This document shows, one piece after another, positions 51,734 to 61,438 of a stretch of DNA of 64,000 nucleotides; the first letter of the stretch is position 1; each line of letters starts with the position of its first letter. The stretch lies in the NCBI GenBank assembly GCA_030447865.1, contig JAUJOD010000003.1:129099-193098 (forward strand), read 5' to 3'. The stretch is from Nocardioidaceae bacterium (lineage in GTDB: Bacteria > Actinomycetota > Actinomycetes > Propionibacteriales > Nocardioidaceae). Position numbers and translations under genes: made by a program. The notes under the pieces are model-generated. The model was not told the DNA's origin. It did not search any database and worked only from the letters and a program-made list of their open reading frames with translations.

Positions 51734-52980
51734 GCCGAGACACGCTGATCGTGATCGTGATCGCCGCCAGCTCCGCGGCGGCGGTCGGCCTGGTGGGGCT
51801 GTTGGTGGCCTACCTGGGGCGTCGGTGGTCGCTGCGGTGGGCTTTCCTCATGGTGGCGCTGAGCGGCGTACTCGGTCTGGTCGCAGGAGTGATCGGCACG
51901 GCGCGCGCCATGTTCTTGTCCCAGCACGACTTCGAGGTCGCGCTGCTGGTCGCCGGTGTCGCGGGGGTCGTGTCCCTTGCCTTCGCGCTGCTCGTCGCCC
52001 GCTGGGCGATCGCCGGGTCGCGCGCCGTACAGGACGCCACTCGACTGCTTGGTGAGCACGGCACGTTCGTGGCTCCTCCGGACACGGCCGCTGAGCTGTC
52101 CGCGTTGTCGGCGCAGTTGGAGCGCACAACGCGCCGGCTCGACGAGTCCCGCCAACGCGAGCGCACGCTGGAGGAATCGCGGCGCGAGCTGGTCGCCTGG
52201 GTGTCGCACGACCTGCGGACGCCGTTGGCCGGGCTACGCGCGATGGCGGAGGCCCTCGAGGATGACATGGTCGAGGATCCCAGCCGCTACCACCGGCAGA
52301 TGCGGGAGACTGTCGACAAGATGACGCGGATGGTCGACGACCTTTTCGAGCTGTCCCGCATCCATGCCGGCGCCTTGCAGCTTGCCGTCGAGACGGTTCC
52401 GCTCGACGACGTGATCAGCGATGTCCTCGCGGTCAGTACGCCGATCGCGTCGGCCCGCGGGATTCGGCTTGGCGGGCATGCGGAGCCCGGAGTTGCGGTC
52501 CGCGCCGATCCTCGGGAGCTGAGCCGCCTGATCACCAACCTGGTGACGAACGCCATCCGGCACACGCCCAGCGAAGGAACCGTCGAGGTGACCGGCAGGG
52601 CTGCCGCCGACGGTGTGGAGGTCGCCGTCAGTGATGCCTGCGGAGGCATCCCTGCTGAGGACCTCGACCGCGTCTTCGATGTCGCGTGGCGGGGGAGCAA
52701 CGCCCGTACGCCCGAGGTGGGGTTGGGTTACGACGCCGGGGCGCCGAGCGCTGGGGTGCAGGGCGCTGGGGTGCAGGGTGCTGGGGTGCAGGGTGCTGGG
52801 GTGCAGGGTGCTGGTGCCCAGGGCGATGGTGCCGAGGGCGATGGCAGCAGCTCGCTGATGGGAGCGGGCTCCGGCCTCGGACTGGCGATCGTGCGAGGGA
52901 TCGCGGAAGCCCACCATGGCACCGTGCAGGTCGACAACGTGGGTGCCGGTTGCCGCTTCCTCGTCCGGCTGCCCGCTTAA
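51730..52980 (+). CDS. Sensor histidine kinase with repeat-expanded ATP lid
   Basis: 416 residues. Two membrane helices (VIVIAASSAAAVGLVGLLVAY, FLMVALSGVLGLVAGVIG) plus a third near residue 80, short HAMP-like region, the H-box WVSHDLRTPLAGLRAM (His160), N-box RLITNLVTNAIRHTPS, G1 DACGGIPAEDLDRVF and G2 GSGLGLAIVRGIAEAHHG. Between G1 and G2 is an unusual insert of AGVQG repeats (residues about 341-370). There is almost no outer sensor domain, so it may sense within the membrane. Partner of the response regulator; a palindromic element follows the stop. Confidence 0.95.
   Translation: MSRDTLIVIVIAASSAAAVGLVGLLVAYLGRRWSLRWAFLMVALSGVLGLVAGVIGTARAMFLSQHDFEVALLVAGVAGVVSLAFALLVARWAIAGSRAVQDATRLLGEHGTFVAPPDTAAELSALSAQLERTTRRLDESRQRERTLEESRRELVAWVSHDLRTPLAGLRAMAEALEDDMVEDPSRYHRQMRETVDKMTRMVDDLFELSRIHAGALQLAVETVPLDDVISDVLAVSTPIASARGIRLGGHAEPGVAVRADPRELSRLITNLVTNAIRHTPSEGTVEVTGRAAADGVEVAVSDACGGIPAEDLDRVFDVAWRGSNARTPEVGLGYDAGAPSAGVQGAGVQGAGVQGAGVQGAGAQGDGAEGDGSSSLMGAGSGLGLAIVRGIAEAHHGTVQVDNVGAGCRFLVRLPA
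52750..52839 (+). repeat. 15-bp tandem repeat (VNTR) in the kinase ATP lid
   Basis: Six in-frame units of 15 bp: four of GCTGGGGTGCAGGG plus C or T (52750-52809), then two diverged units (GCTGGTGCCCAGGGC, GATGGTGCCGAGGGC). They encode AGVQG four times, AGAQG and DGAEG. Units 2 to 4 are identical, so unit number could change by slippage without breaking the frame. Confidence 0.9.
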
Positions 52981-52986
52981 CCACCC

Positions 52987-53038
52987 CGACTTGTCAGACT
53001 CCAGTCGACCCATAGACCAAGTGGAGTCTGACAACTCC
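52987..53038. repeat. 52-bp palindromic element, copy 2, after the kinase gene
   Basis: Perfect 13-bp arms TTGTCAGACTCCA (52991-53003) and TGGAGTCTGACAA (53022-53034) around an 18-base loop, seven bases after the kinase stop. It is the sibling of the element at 6498-6549 in reverse orientation. Here it lies in a terminator position, but has no T run, and the convergent DUF3046 gene ends at 53073. Confidence 0.75.
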
Positions 53039-53072
53039 TGCTGAACGTCAGCTCTAGTGACCGCGCAGCATC

Positions 53073-53267
53073 TCAGCGCAGGTTCGCCGGCAGATGCAAC
53101 GCCTTCCAAACTTCCCGCCAGATGACCTTCGGCTCTTCGCCGGCGTCGAGCGCCTGGTAGACGGTGCGTTCGCCAAGTCCGGACAGCACATGTTCCCGCG
53201 CCCAGGTCCGGGCGTAGCCGGAACCCAGCGCGGATTCCATCCGGTTCCAGAACTCGGTGTGCCGCAC
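53073..53267 (-). CDS. DUF3046 protein
   Basis: 64 residues, MRHTEFWNRMESALGSGYARTWAREHVLSGLGERTVYQALDAGEEPKVIWREVWKAL, a small family of unknown function found directly upstream of and divergent from recA across actinobacteria. The length is complete. Its context supports the recA assignment and an actinobacterial origin. Confidence 0.92.
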   Translation of the reverse strand: MRHTEFWNRMESALGSGYARTWAREHVLSGLGERTVYQALDAGEEPKVIWREVWKALHLPANLR

Positions 53268-53349
53268 GCTGCTTTCTTAGCACCTGGTCGAAAGCCACTG
53301 CCAAAGGCGGCCAGGGCATGGTCGTTCTCGACCGGCGTGTCGCCTGGTT

Positions 53350-53363
53350 CGAACAGGTGTTCG
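53350..53363. promoter_or_regulatory. LexA box upstream of recA
   Basis: CGAACAGGTGTTCG, a perfect palindrome apart from the central GG, matches the actinobacterial SOS box CGAACNNNNGTTCG. It lies 153 bases before recA, between recA and the divergent DUF3046 gene. Confidence 0.85.
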
Positions 53364-53432
53364 CCCGTAGCGTTATCCCCAGAAGCGTGGGAATGAGACC
53401 GTCATCCACAGCAGTGGCGAGTGGCTCAACTC

Positions 53433-53454
53433 TGTCGGTGGCTGCGGTTAGCGT
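53433..53454 (+). promoter_or_regulatory. PafBC-dependent (RecA-NDp) promoter of recA
   Basis: TGTCGGTG (53433-53440), eight bases, TAGCGT (53449-53454) is an exact match to the RecA-NDp consensus TGTCRGTG, N8, TAnnnT, which gives DNA-damage induction without LexA in mycobacteria. Start of transcription would be about 40 bases before the recA ATG. Confidence 0.8.
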
Positions 53455-53502
53455 CTTCACGGACAAGACCACTAGGGTCCACGACCCGCCGAAACGTTAC
53501 GG

Positions 53503-55862
<2,360 letters not shown>

Positions 55863-55863
<1 letters not shown>

Positions 55864-56471
55864 TGGCCGGTCAGCCGCGCCGACGGCGCCGTCGTGCTGG
55901 GCGTCCGGAGCCGGACGACACTCGGCACGACCTCGGTCCGGCGGCCGACCCCGAGTCGGTCGCTCGCACCATCGTCTTGACCAAGCTCACGGCTCAGGCC
56001 CGGTCGCGACACGAGCTAGCGGAAGCGTTGGCGGCCAAGGCCGTTCCTGACGAAGTGTCGACCGCTGTGCTCGACCGGTTCGAGGAGCTGGGGTTGGTCG
56101 ACGACTCGGCGTTCGCTGAGGCCTGGATCGACTCACGGCAGGCGAGCCGTGGGCTGTCACGCCGGATGCTGCGCCAGGAGCTGCGTCGCAAGGGAGTCTG
56201 CGACGAGGTCATCGCCGAGTCCCTCGACTCGCTCGACCCTGACGCGGAGGTCGCCGCGGCTCGCCGACTCGTCGAGCGCAAGCTGTCGTCGACGCGCAAC
56301 CTCGACCCGGCCGCGCGACTCCGGCGCCTTACGGCGATGCTCGCCCGGAAGGGTTACCCCGCCGGGCTGGCACTTCGAGTGGTGCGCGAAGTCCTCGCGG
56401 ACGACAGCGTCGGCGATCACGACGCGCTCGCCGACGCGGAGTACGCACGGCAGGATCTCGACGTCGATTGA
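55863..56471 (+). CDS. recX: RecA regulator RecX
   Basis: 202 residues; ATG 55863 overlaps the recA stop by one base. Blocks of the RecX helical repeats: VARTIVLTKLTAQARSRHELAEALAAK, VLDRFEELGLVDDSAFAEAWIDSRQASRGLSRRMLRQELRRKGV, and ARRLVERKLSS with LARKGYPAGLALRVVREVL. RecX binds RecA filaments and limits them. A basic Arg-rich N-terminus is extra. Together with recA it would be induced by damage. Confidence 0.95.
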
Positions 56472-56513
56472 CCTCCGCGCCGCACGTTTGCCGCTAGGCA
56501 GGTCGCGCGATGC

Positions 56514-56542
56514 TTGACCGAGCTAGACCAGCCACTTAACGT
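56514..56542 (+). promoter_or_regulatory. Promoter in the recX-rny gap
   Basis: -35 TTGACC (56514-56519), 17 bp, -10 TAACGT (56537-56542). It is the best-formed -35/-10 pair in the window. Transcription would begin near 56549. Confidence 0.6.
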
Positions 56543-56830
56543 GGAAAATACGAAGAAACGCCGCCGAAAGCGGTCGACCAACGCGAACGCCGTGCAGCAA
56601 GACCCCGAAATGTGATTGCCCAACTGGCCCTCGGCCATAGCTGATCCGCACAGGCGCTCAACGAGCGCACGACCGAGCAGACGAGGAGATTGCACCACCC
56701 GCCGATAGGGCCCATGCCCTCAGGACGTATCAGCCAACAACGGCCCCGTGCAGACGACACCTAGCGGTTAGCCCCTAGACGAGGCGTGGCTCGTCGACCA
56801 CTTCGAGCGTTCCTTCGCCGCGCGCGCAAA

Positions 56831-56851
56831 GACCCGGCCGCTGGCCGGGTC
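56831..56851 (+). promoter_or_regulatory. Hairpin directly upstream of the rny ribosome-binding site
   Basis: A perfect 9-bp GC stem (GACCCGGCC and GGCCGGGTC) with a three-base loop. GAAGGGAG follows at 56856-56863, and the rny ATG is at 56871. The stem may protect the mRNA 5' region or serve as a target for feedback by RNase Y. Confidence 0.5.
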
Positions 56852-56870
56852 CGACGAAGGGAGCCGTTCG

Positions 56871-58469
56871 ATGCCCGTCTTGATCCCCGTGGTGTTGGCG
56901 GCAGTGGCCGTCGTGATCGTCGTCGGGTTGCTCGTTGCGCTCGTTGTCTTCCTCCGTCGCAGCGTGATGTCGTCTCGGCGTGCCCTCACCGCCGAGGCCG
57001 ACGACACCCGACGGCGCGCGGAGTTGAGCGCCGCAGAGTCGGCTCGCCAGCACGCGGAGGCACACGAGGTACGTCGACGGGCAGAGGCGGCTGCCGAGCA
57101 CGCCCGGGCCATGCAGCAAACAGCCGAGGATGAAGCGCGGATGCTCCGGCAGGACGTGCATGTGCGCATCGCCGACCTCGAACGCCGCGAGCACCGCCTC
57201 GCCGAGCGGGAGGAACGGCTCGACGCCGAAGCGCGCCAGCTCGAGGACCGGGCCGCCGAACTCGGGCAGCTCGACGAGGACCTCACCGCCCGGCGCGCGG
57301 AGCTTGTCGATGTGACCGCCGAGCGCCGCCAGATCCTCGAGCGGCTCGCCGCGATGACAGCGGAACAAGCGAAGGCGGAGTTGATCGCCGAGATCGAGAA
57401 CGACGCCAAGCGCCACGCAGCCGTTCTCGCCCGCGACATCGAACGCGCCGCGCACGAGGAGGGAGAGGCACGGGCCCGCCGGATCGTCACCACGGTCATC
57501 CAGCGGCTCGCGTCGGAGCAGACAGCAGAGTCCGTCGTGTCGGTGGTGCAGCTTCCCGGTGACGACATGAAGGGCCGCATCATCGGTCGCGAAGGCCGCA
57601 ACATCAAGGCGTTCGAGCAGACCACCGGGGTCAATCTGATCATCGACGACACGCCGGAAGCGGTGCTGCTGTCCTGCTTCGACCCGGTGCGTCGCGAGAC
57701 CGCCCGGCTCGCTCTCGAGGAGCTGGTGGCCGACGGCCGGATCCACCCCAGCCGCATCGAGGAGGTGCACGAGCGCAGCCGGGCGCTGGTCGACCAGATG
57801 TGTCGCCGCGCCGGTGAAGACGCCACCGTCGAGGTGGGCATCACCGACCTGCACCCCGAGCTGGTCTTCACGCTGGGGCAGCTGCGGTACCGGACGTCGT
57901 ACGGGCAGAACGTGCTCAAGCACCTCATCGAGTCCGCGCACGCCGCGGGCCTGATGGCTGACGAGCTCGGGCTCGACCGTCGACTCTGCATGCGGGCGGC
58001 GCTGCTTCACGACATCGGCAAGGCGCTGACGCACGAGGCGGAGGGCAGCCACGCCCGGGTCGGCGCGGACCTGGCCCGCAAGTACGGCGAGTCCGACGAC
58101 GTGGTGCACGCGATCGAGGCCCACCACAACGAGGTCGAGCCGCGTACCGTCGAGGCGGTCCTCACCCAGGCCGCCGACGCGATAAGCGGTGGCCGTCCTG
58201 GGGCCCGGCGGGAGTCGCTGGAGGCCTACGTGCAGCGGCTGGAACGGCTCGAGGAGATCGCGATGTCATGCGACGGTGTCGACAAGGTCTTCGCGATGCA
58301 GGCCGGTCGCGAGATGCGGGTAATGGTGCTGCCCGACGTCGTCGACGACATCCAGGCGCAGGTGCTGGCCCGCGACATCGTCAAGCAGATCGAGCACGAG
58401 CTGACCTACCCCGGGCAGATCAAGGTCACGGTCGTTCGGGAGTCCCGAGCCACCGAAGTCGCCCGCTAG
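56871..58469 (+). CDS. rny: Ribonuclease Y
   Basis: 532 residues. An N-terminal membrane helix (VVLAAVAVVIVVGLLVALVVFL) and a long charged coiled coil (residues about 35-190, with repeated ERRE, AEREERLD, RRAEL) are followed by a KH domain (MKGRIIGREGRNIKAFEQTTGVNLIIDDTPE) and an HD domain with NVLKHLIESAHAAGLMADELG and ALLHDIGKALTHEAEGSHARVGADLA. It is a membrane-tied endoribonuclease that starts mRNA decay. GAAGGGAG eight bases upstream sets the start. Confidence 0.96.
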   Translation: MPVLIPVVLAAVAVVIVVGLLVALVVFLRRSVMSSRRALTAEADDTRRRAELSAAESARQHAEAHEVRRRAEAAAEHARAMQQTAEDEARMLRQDVHVRIADLERREHRLAEREERLDAEARQLEDRAAELGQLDEDLTARRAELVDVTAERRQILERLAAMTAEQAKAELIAEIENDAKRHAAVLARDIERAAHEEGEARARRIVTTVIQRLASEQTAESVVSVVQLPGDDMKGRIIGREGRNIKAFEQTTGVNLIIDDTPEAVLLSCFDPVRRETARLALEELVADGRIHPSRIEEVHERSRALVDQMCRRAGEDATVEVGITDLHPELVFTLGQLRYRTSYGQNVLKHLIESAHAAGLMADELGLDRRLCMRAALLHDIGKALTHEAEGSHARVGADLARKYGESDDVVHAIEAHHNEVEPRTVEAVLTQAADAISGGRPGARRESLEAYVQRLERLEEIAMSCDGVDKVFAMQAGREMRVMVLPDVVDDIQAQVLARDIVKQIEHELTYPGQIKVTVVRESRATEVAR

Positions 58470-58484
58470 CCGGCGACGACGGCC

Positions 58485-59492
58485 ATGAGCGATGAGGTGC
58501 TGCATCGCACCTGGGACGGGCTGCACATCGCCGCCGATAATCCCACCGGGTCGACAGTCGTCGTACGGCGACGCATCGCCGCAGGTGAGCTGGAGTTCCT
58601 GCTGCTGCACCGAAACGCGCACGGGCCGGAGTACGAGGGCGACTGGGCGTGGACCGCACCGGCAGGCTGTCGACAACCCGGTGAGCCGGTGTATCCGGCA
58701 GCGCTGCGTGAGCTGGCCGAGGAGGCCGGTCTGGTCGGGCTGCGGCCGTGGGCCGTCGACCTCTCCTGGCAGAAGCAGAGCCGGACGCACTGGGCCGTCT
58801 TCGCCGTCGACGTGCCCACCGACGTCCGAATCGATCTGGTCGACCCAGAGCACGACCGTTACGCCTGGCTGCCGGCTGCCGAGGCACGGCAGCGAGTGCG
58901 ACCGGAGTTCGTGGCAGCGGCGCAGGTCGACCGGGTTGAGCACGTCCCCTCGGTCGAGATCTCGTTTCGCAGGATGACCCGCGACGACCTGCCCGACGTC
59001 GTGAGGTGGCAGCGCGCTCCCCATGTCCGCACGTGGTGGCTCAACGCCGTCATGACACCAGCAGCGGCGTCCGAACGATACGGCCCGAGGATCGACGGTG
59101 AGGTACCGATCCGCATGTGGGTGGCCCGCGTAGACGGCCGCGATGTCGGTTACGTCCAGGACTACCCGCTCAAGGCCGAAGACGAGTACGCCGTCAAGAC
59201 AGGTCACCCTGATGCCATCGGCCTCGACTACCTGATCGGTGAGCATGACCTGGTCGGCCGCGGACTGGGGACGAGGGTGATCTGGGAGTACCTCCGCGAT
59301 GTGCTCGTGCCTGACTATCCCGACGCGCCGACGTTCCTGGCCAGCCCCGATCATCGGAACACCGCGTCACTGCGGGCGCTGGCCAAGTGCGGGTTCACCC
59401 AAGGGCGACGGATCGACATGCCGTCCGGAGACGCTGGCCGGTCGGTCACCGAGGTTGTCTGCAGCCTCGACCGGCGCCACTGGTTCGGCTGA
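58485..59492 (+). CDS. Fusion of NUDIX hydrolase and AAC(6')-like acetyltransferase
   Basis: 335 residues. The first 155 form a NUDIX domain with a perfect Nudix box: GCRQPGEPVYPAALRELAEEAGL (G-x5-E-x7-RELxEExGL). From about residue 160 comes a GNAT domain related to aminoglycoside 6'-N-acetyltransferases and siderophore acetylases: ISFRRMTRDDLPDVVRWQRAP, HVRTWWLNAV, RDVGYVQDYPLKAE, YLIGEHDLVGRGLGTRVIWEYLR and ASPDHRNTASLRALAKCGF. The start at 58485 is 15 bases after the rny stop. What the two activities do together is unknown; repair or detoxification of a nucleotide-linked compound is a guess. Confidence 0.82.
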   Translation: MSDEVLHRTWDGLHIAADNPTGSTVVVRRRIAAGELEFLLLHRNAHGPEYEGDWAWTAPAGCRQPGEPVYPAALRELAEEAGLVGLRPWAVDLSWQKQSRTHWAVFAVDVPTDVRIDLVDPEHDRYAWLPAAEARQRVRPEFVAAAQVDRVEHVPSVEISFRRMTRDDLPDVVRWQRAPHVRTWWLNAVMTPAAASERYGPRIDGEVPIRMWVARVDGRDVGYVQDYPLKAEDEYAVKTGHPDAIGLDYLIGEHDLVGRGLGTRVIWEYLRDVLVPDYPDAPTFLASPDHRNTASLRALAKCGFTQGRRIDMPSGDAGRSVTEVVCSLDRRHWFG

Positions 59493-59624
59493 GCCTTCGT
59501 AGCCAGCGCTCGTGATGGCAGGTCCTTAGGTCTCAGGCCGGAGAGAATGTCGTAACGGTCGGGCGACGCCATGGTTCCGGCTGCAGGTTGAGCGGTACTT
59601 TCTCCTGGTCGAGAGGGGAAGCGC

Positions 59625-59957
59625 ATGCCGACGTTGCCAGCGGTCGTGTGCGCGGCGTTGGTGACCTTCGCCGTGCCGGGATGCGTCGGGGACTCCTGTG
59701 ACAACGCAGCTGACATGTTGGCCTGTTCCTATCCTGCTGAACGGGAGACCCCTCGCGGGGACACCGCCGAAGTCAGCGCAAACCGGAGATTGACGGTACG
59801 CAACCCCGGCGGTGAGCCTGTCGCGCACGAGGGAACGAGAATCTTCAGCGGAGGTGGCGGCTTCAGCGAAGATGAGGGCGGCAACGTACCTGACGTCGTC
59901 TGCGAAGTCGCCGACGATTCAGTCCTCGTCATCCACGATGTGTTGCCACCGCTGTGA
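59625..59957 (+). CDS. Small predicted lipoprotein
   Basis: 110 residues with a signal peptide ending in a lipobox (LVTFAVPGC, Cys20). The mature part is short, acidic and Gly-rich, with CDNAADMLACSYPAE and FSGGGGFSEDEGGN. No family recognised. AGAGGGGAAG before the ATG is a good ribosome-binding site. Overlaps the next lipoprotein gene by four bases. Confidence 0.65.
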   Translation: MPTLPAVVCAALVTFAVPGCVGDSCDNAADMLACSYPAERETPRGDTAEVSANRRLTVRNPGGEPVAHEGTRIFSGGGGFSEDEGGNVPDVVCEVADDSVLVIHDVLPPL

Positions 59958-60493
59958 AGGTGAGCATTGCCAGTGCACTGACCCTGGCAACGAGTCGAAC
60001 TGTCTCTACGCGACTGACAGCCGGGCTGCTCACCGTCGCGACACTGACCGCTGGCTGCCTGACAGACGGTGACGAGCCACCCCAGGAACCGGCGTTGAGC
60101 GAGCCATCGGTTGGCAAAGATGCCGAGACAGGTGTGCTCAAAGTCCGGTTCCAATATTCCCCCCGAACGTCCGTGTATGCGGAGGGTGCTCGTCATTATC
60201 TGCAAATCAGCGCCACTGACGGTGCGGTGGTCGTGAGACGTGACGAGGGAACGGAGCAGGGGCCTGGCGCTGGCTACACCGATTCAGTACGTCTCGCTGC
60301 CGGCGACTACACGTTGCAGACCTTCCAGCGGGGGTGTGACTACACAGACACGGAAGGTGGCGACTACTGCGAACAGACATTGGGGCGCGCCGAGGGCTGG
60401 TGCAGCACGCCTGTTTCGATCGAACCCGGGATGGACGCGAACGTGATCATCAGCGTGCGGCTGCCGGAGAAATGCGAGGTGGAGGTGTCGTAA
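59954..60493 (+). CDS. Predicted lipoprotein
   Basis: 179 residues from GTG 59954 with a signal ending in a lipobox (LTVATLTAGC, near residue 35). The mature part looks beta-rich (TGVLKVRFQYSPRT, RHYLQISATDGAVVVRRDEG) with several Cys (RGCDYTDTEGGDYCEQ, GWCSTP, EKCEVE). Family unknown. It is co-translated with the small lipoprotein before it, suggesting that they act together at the cell surface. Confidence 0.7.
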   Translation: MKVSIASALTLATSRTVSTRLTAGLLTVATLTAGCLTDGDEPPQEPALSEPSVGKDAETGVLKVRFQYSPRTSVYAEGARHYLQISATDGAVVVRRDEGTEQGPGAGYTDSVRLAAGDYTLQTFQRGCDYTDTEGGDYCEQTLGRAEGWCSTPVSIEPGMDANVIISVRLPEKCEVEVS

Positions 60494-60518
60494 GCCCAAG
60501 GCAGGCGGACTGCTTTTC

Positions 60519-60806
60519 TCATTCTGAACTTTCTTCATTGCTGCCGCGGGCGTCACGCCAAAGCTGCCAACCGGCGTAGGCGCCTAGGACAATCCATGCC
60601 AGGCCGATAAGGACTGCCGTCGCGATTGCGCCCGCGAAGGCTCCGAGGCTAGGACGCCAGCCAGCTAGGTCTGCGACGTAAGCGCCAGCTGCAGGCAAGG
60701 CCATCGGAGTCAAGATGGCAACAGCGAGGAGTAGCCGCCGCGTGCGTGCGCTCGGTGGTGGGCGCTCCGTGCTCCACCACGCCGTTGAACCGGGCTGCTC
60801 GTCCAT
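60519..60806 (-). CDS. Small two-helix membrane protein
   Basis: 95 residues; helices LLLAVAILTPMALPAAGAYVADLA and AFAGAIATAVLIGLAWIVLGAYAGW with polar ends. No domain recognised. Lies alone on the minus strand between the lipoprotein pair and the third sigma-factor gene. Confidence 0.55.
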   Translation of the reverse strand: MDEQPGSTAWWSTERPPPSARTRRLLLAVAILTPMALPAAGAYVADLAGWRPSLGAFAGAIATAVLIGLAWIVLGAYAGWQLWRDARGSNEESSE

Positions 60807-60928
60807 GCACTGACCGTACGGCCTGTTCGCCGCCGATGACTGCTCCGGCTAATCCCTTTGCCCGTCATGGAACCTGAGCAGCCTCCCGACCCGTCATGCT
60901 AAGTAGGGCTAACACTGGGGGTTCGTGC

Positions 60929-61438
60929 ATGGAGCGTGACGAGGACTTCACGGGCTACATGAGCGCCCGATGGCCAGCTCTCGTGCGCTCAGCCGTACTC
61001 CTTGGTTGCACGCCCCATGAGGCAGAAGACCTAGTGCAGACAGCGTTGGCGCGTTGCTACGTCTCCTGGTCGAAGGTAGCGAGCGCTGATGACCGTGACG
61101 CCTACGTGTACCGGGTCTTGGTCAACTGTCGTACTGACGGTCGTCGTCGGCGCTGGTCACGTGAGAGACCTCAAGACACCGTGCGAGAGCAAGCACAAGG
61201 CACTGACGGTGAGGCCAGAGTCGATGTGGCGGATGCCGTTGAGCGTGCCCTCGGCGGTTTGACCAAGCCTCTTCGAGAAGTTGTTGTGTTGCGCTTCTAC
61301 GCCCACCTCGGGGAAGCACAGACCGCCACGGTGCTGGGCATTCCACGCGGCACGGTCAAGAGCCGGCTGTCACGTGCCCTGGCCCAACTTTCCGCGAACG
61401 AGCACCTCGCCGACCTACCTGACGGGAACACCTCATGA
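60929..61438 (+). CDS. RNA polymerase sigma factor, SigE family (ECF type)
   Basis: 169 residues from ATG 60929 (GGGGG about eight bases upstream). Region 2: FTGYMSARWPALVRSAVLLGCTPHEAEDLVQTALARCYVSW; region 4: LTKPLREVVVLRFYAHLGEAQTATVLGIPRGTVKSRLSRALAQL. The third SigE-family factor here. It overlaps its partner gene by four bases (ATGA). A -10-like TAACAC lies at 60908-60913. Confidence 0.9.
   Translation: MERDEDFTGYMSARWPALVRSAVLLGCTPHEAEDLVQTALARCYVSWSKVASADDRDAYVYRVLVNCRTDGRRRRWSRERPQDTVREQAQGTDGEARVDVADAVERALGGLTKPLREVVVLRFYAHLGEAQTATVLGIPRGTVKSRLSRALAQLSANEHLADLPDGNTS

Larger units (their letters stand above)
56472..56870. other. 400-bp gap before rny with its own promoter and hairpins
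   Basis: No established gene. A very good promoter (56514-56542) points toward rny and would give a leader of about 320 bases. Within it, CCGC-CGAAA-GCGG (56561-56573) and GACCCGGCC-GCT-GGCCGGGTC (56831-56851) form hairpins, the second just before the rny ribosome-binding site. A 24-codon frame from GTG 56541 (VENTKKRRRKRSTNANAV) opens right at the promoter, but evidence for translation is weak. A small RNA or an rny leader are both possible. Confidence 0.45.

Noticed and set aside
56541-56615. 24-codon frame VENTKKRRRKRSTNANAV in the rny leader
   Set aside because: No ribosome-binding site, starts inside the -10 region, and no known small protein matches; not counted as a gene.
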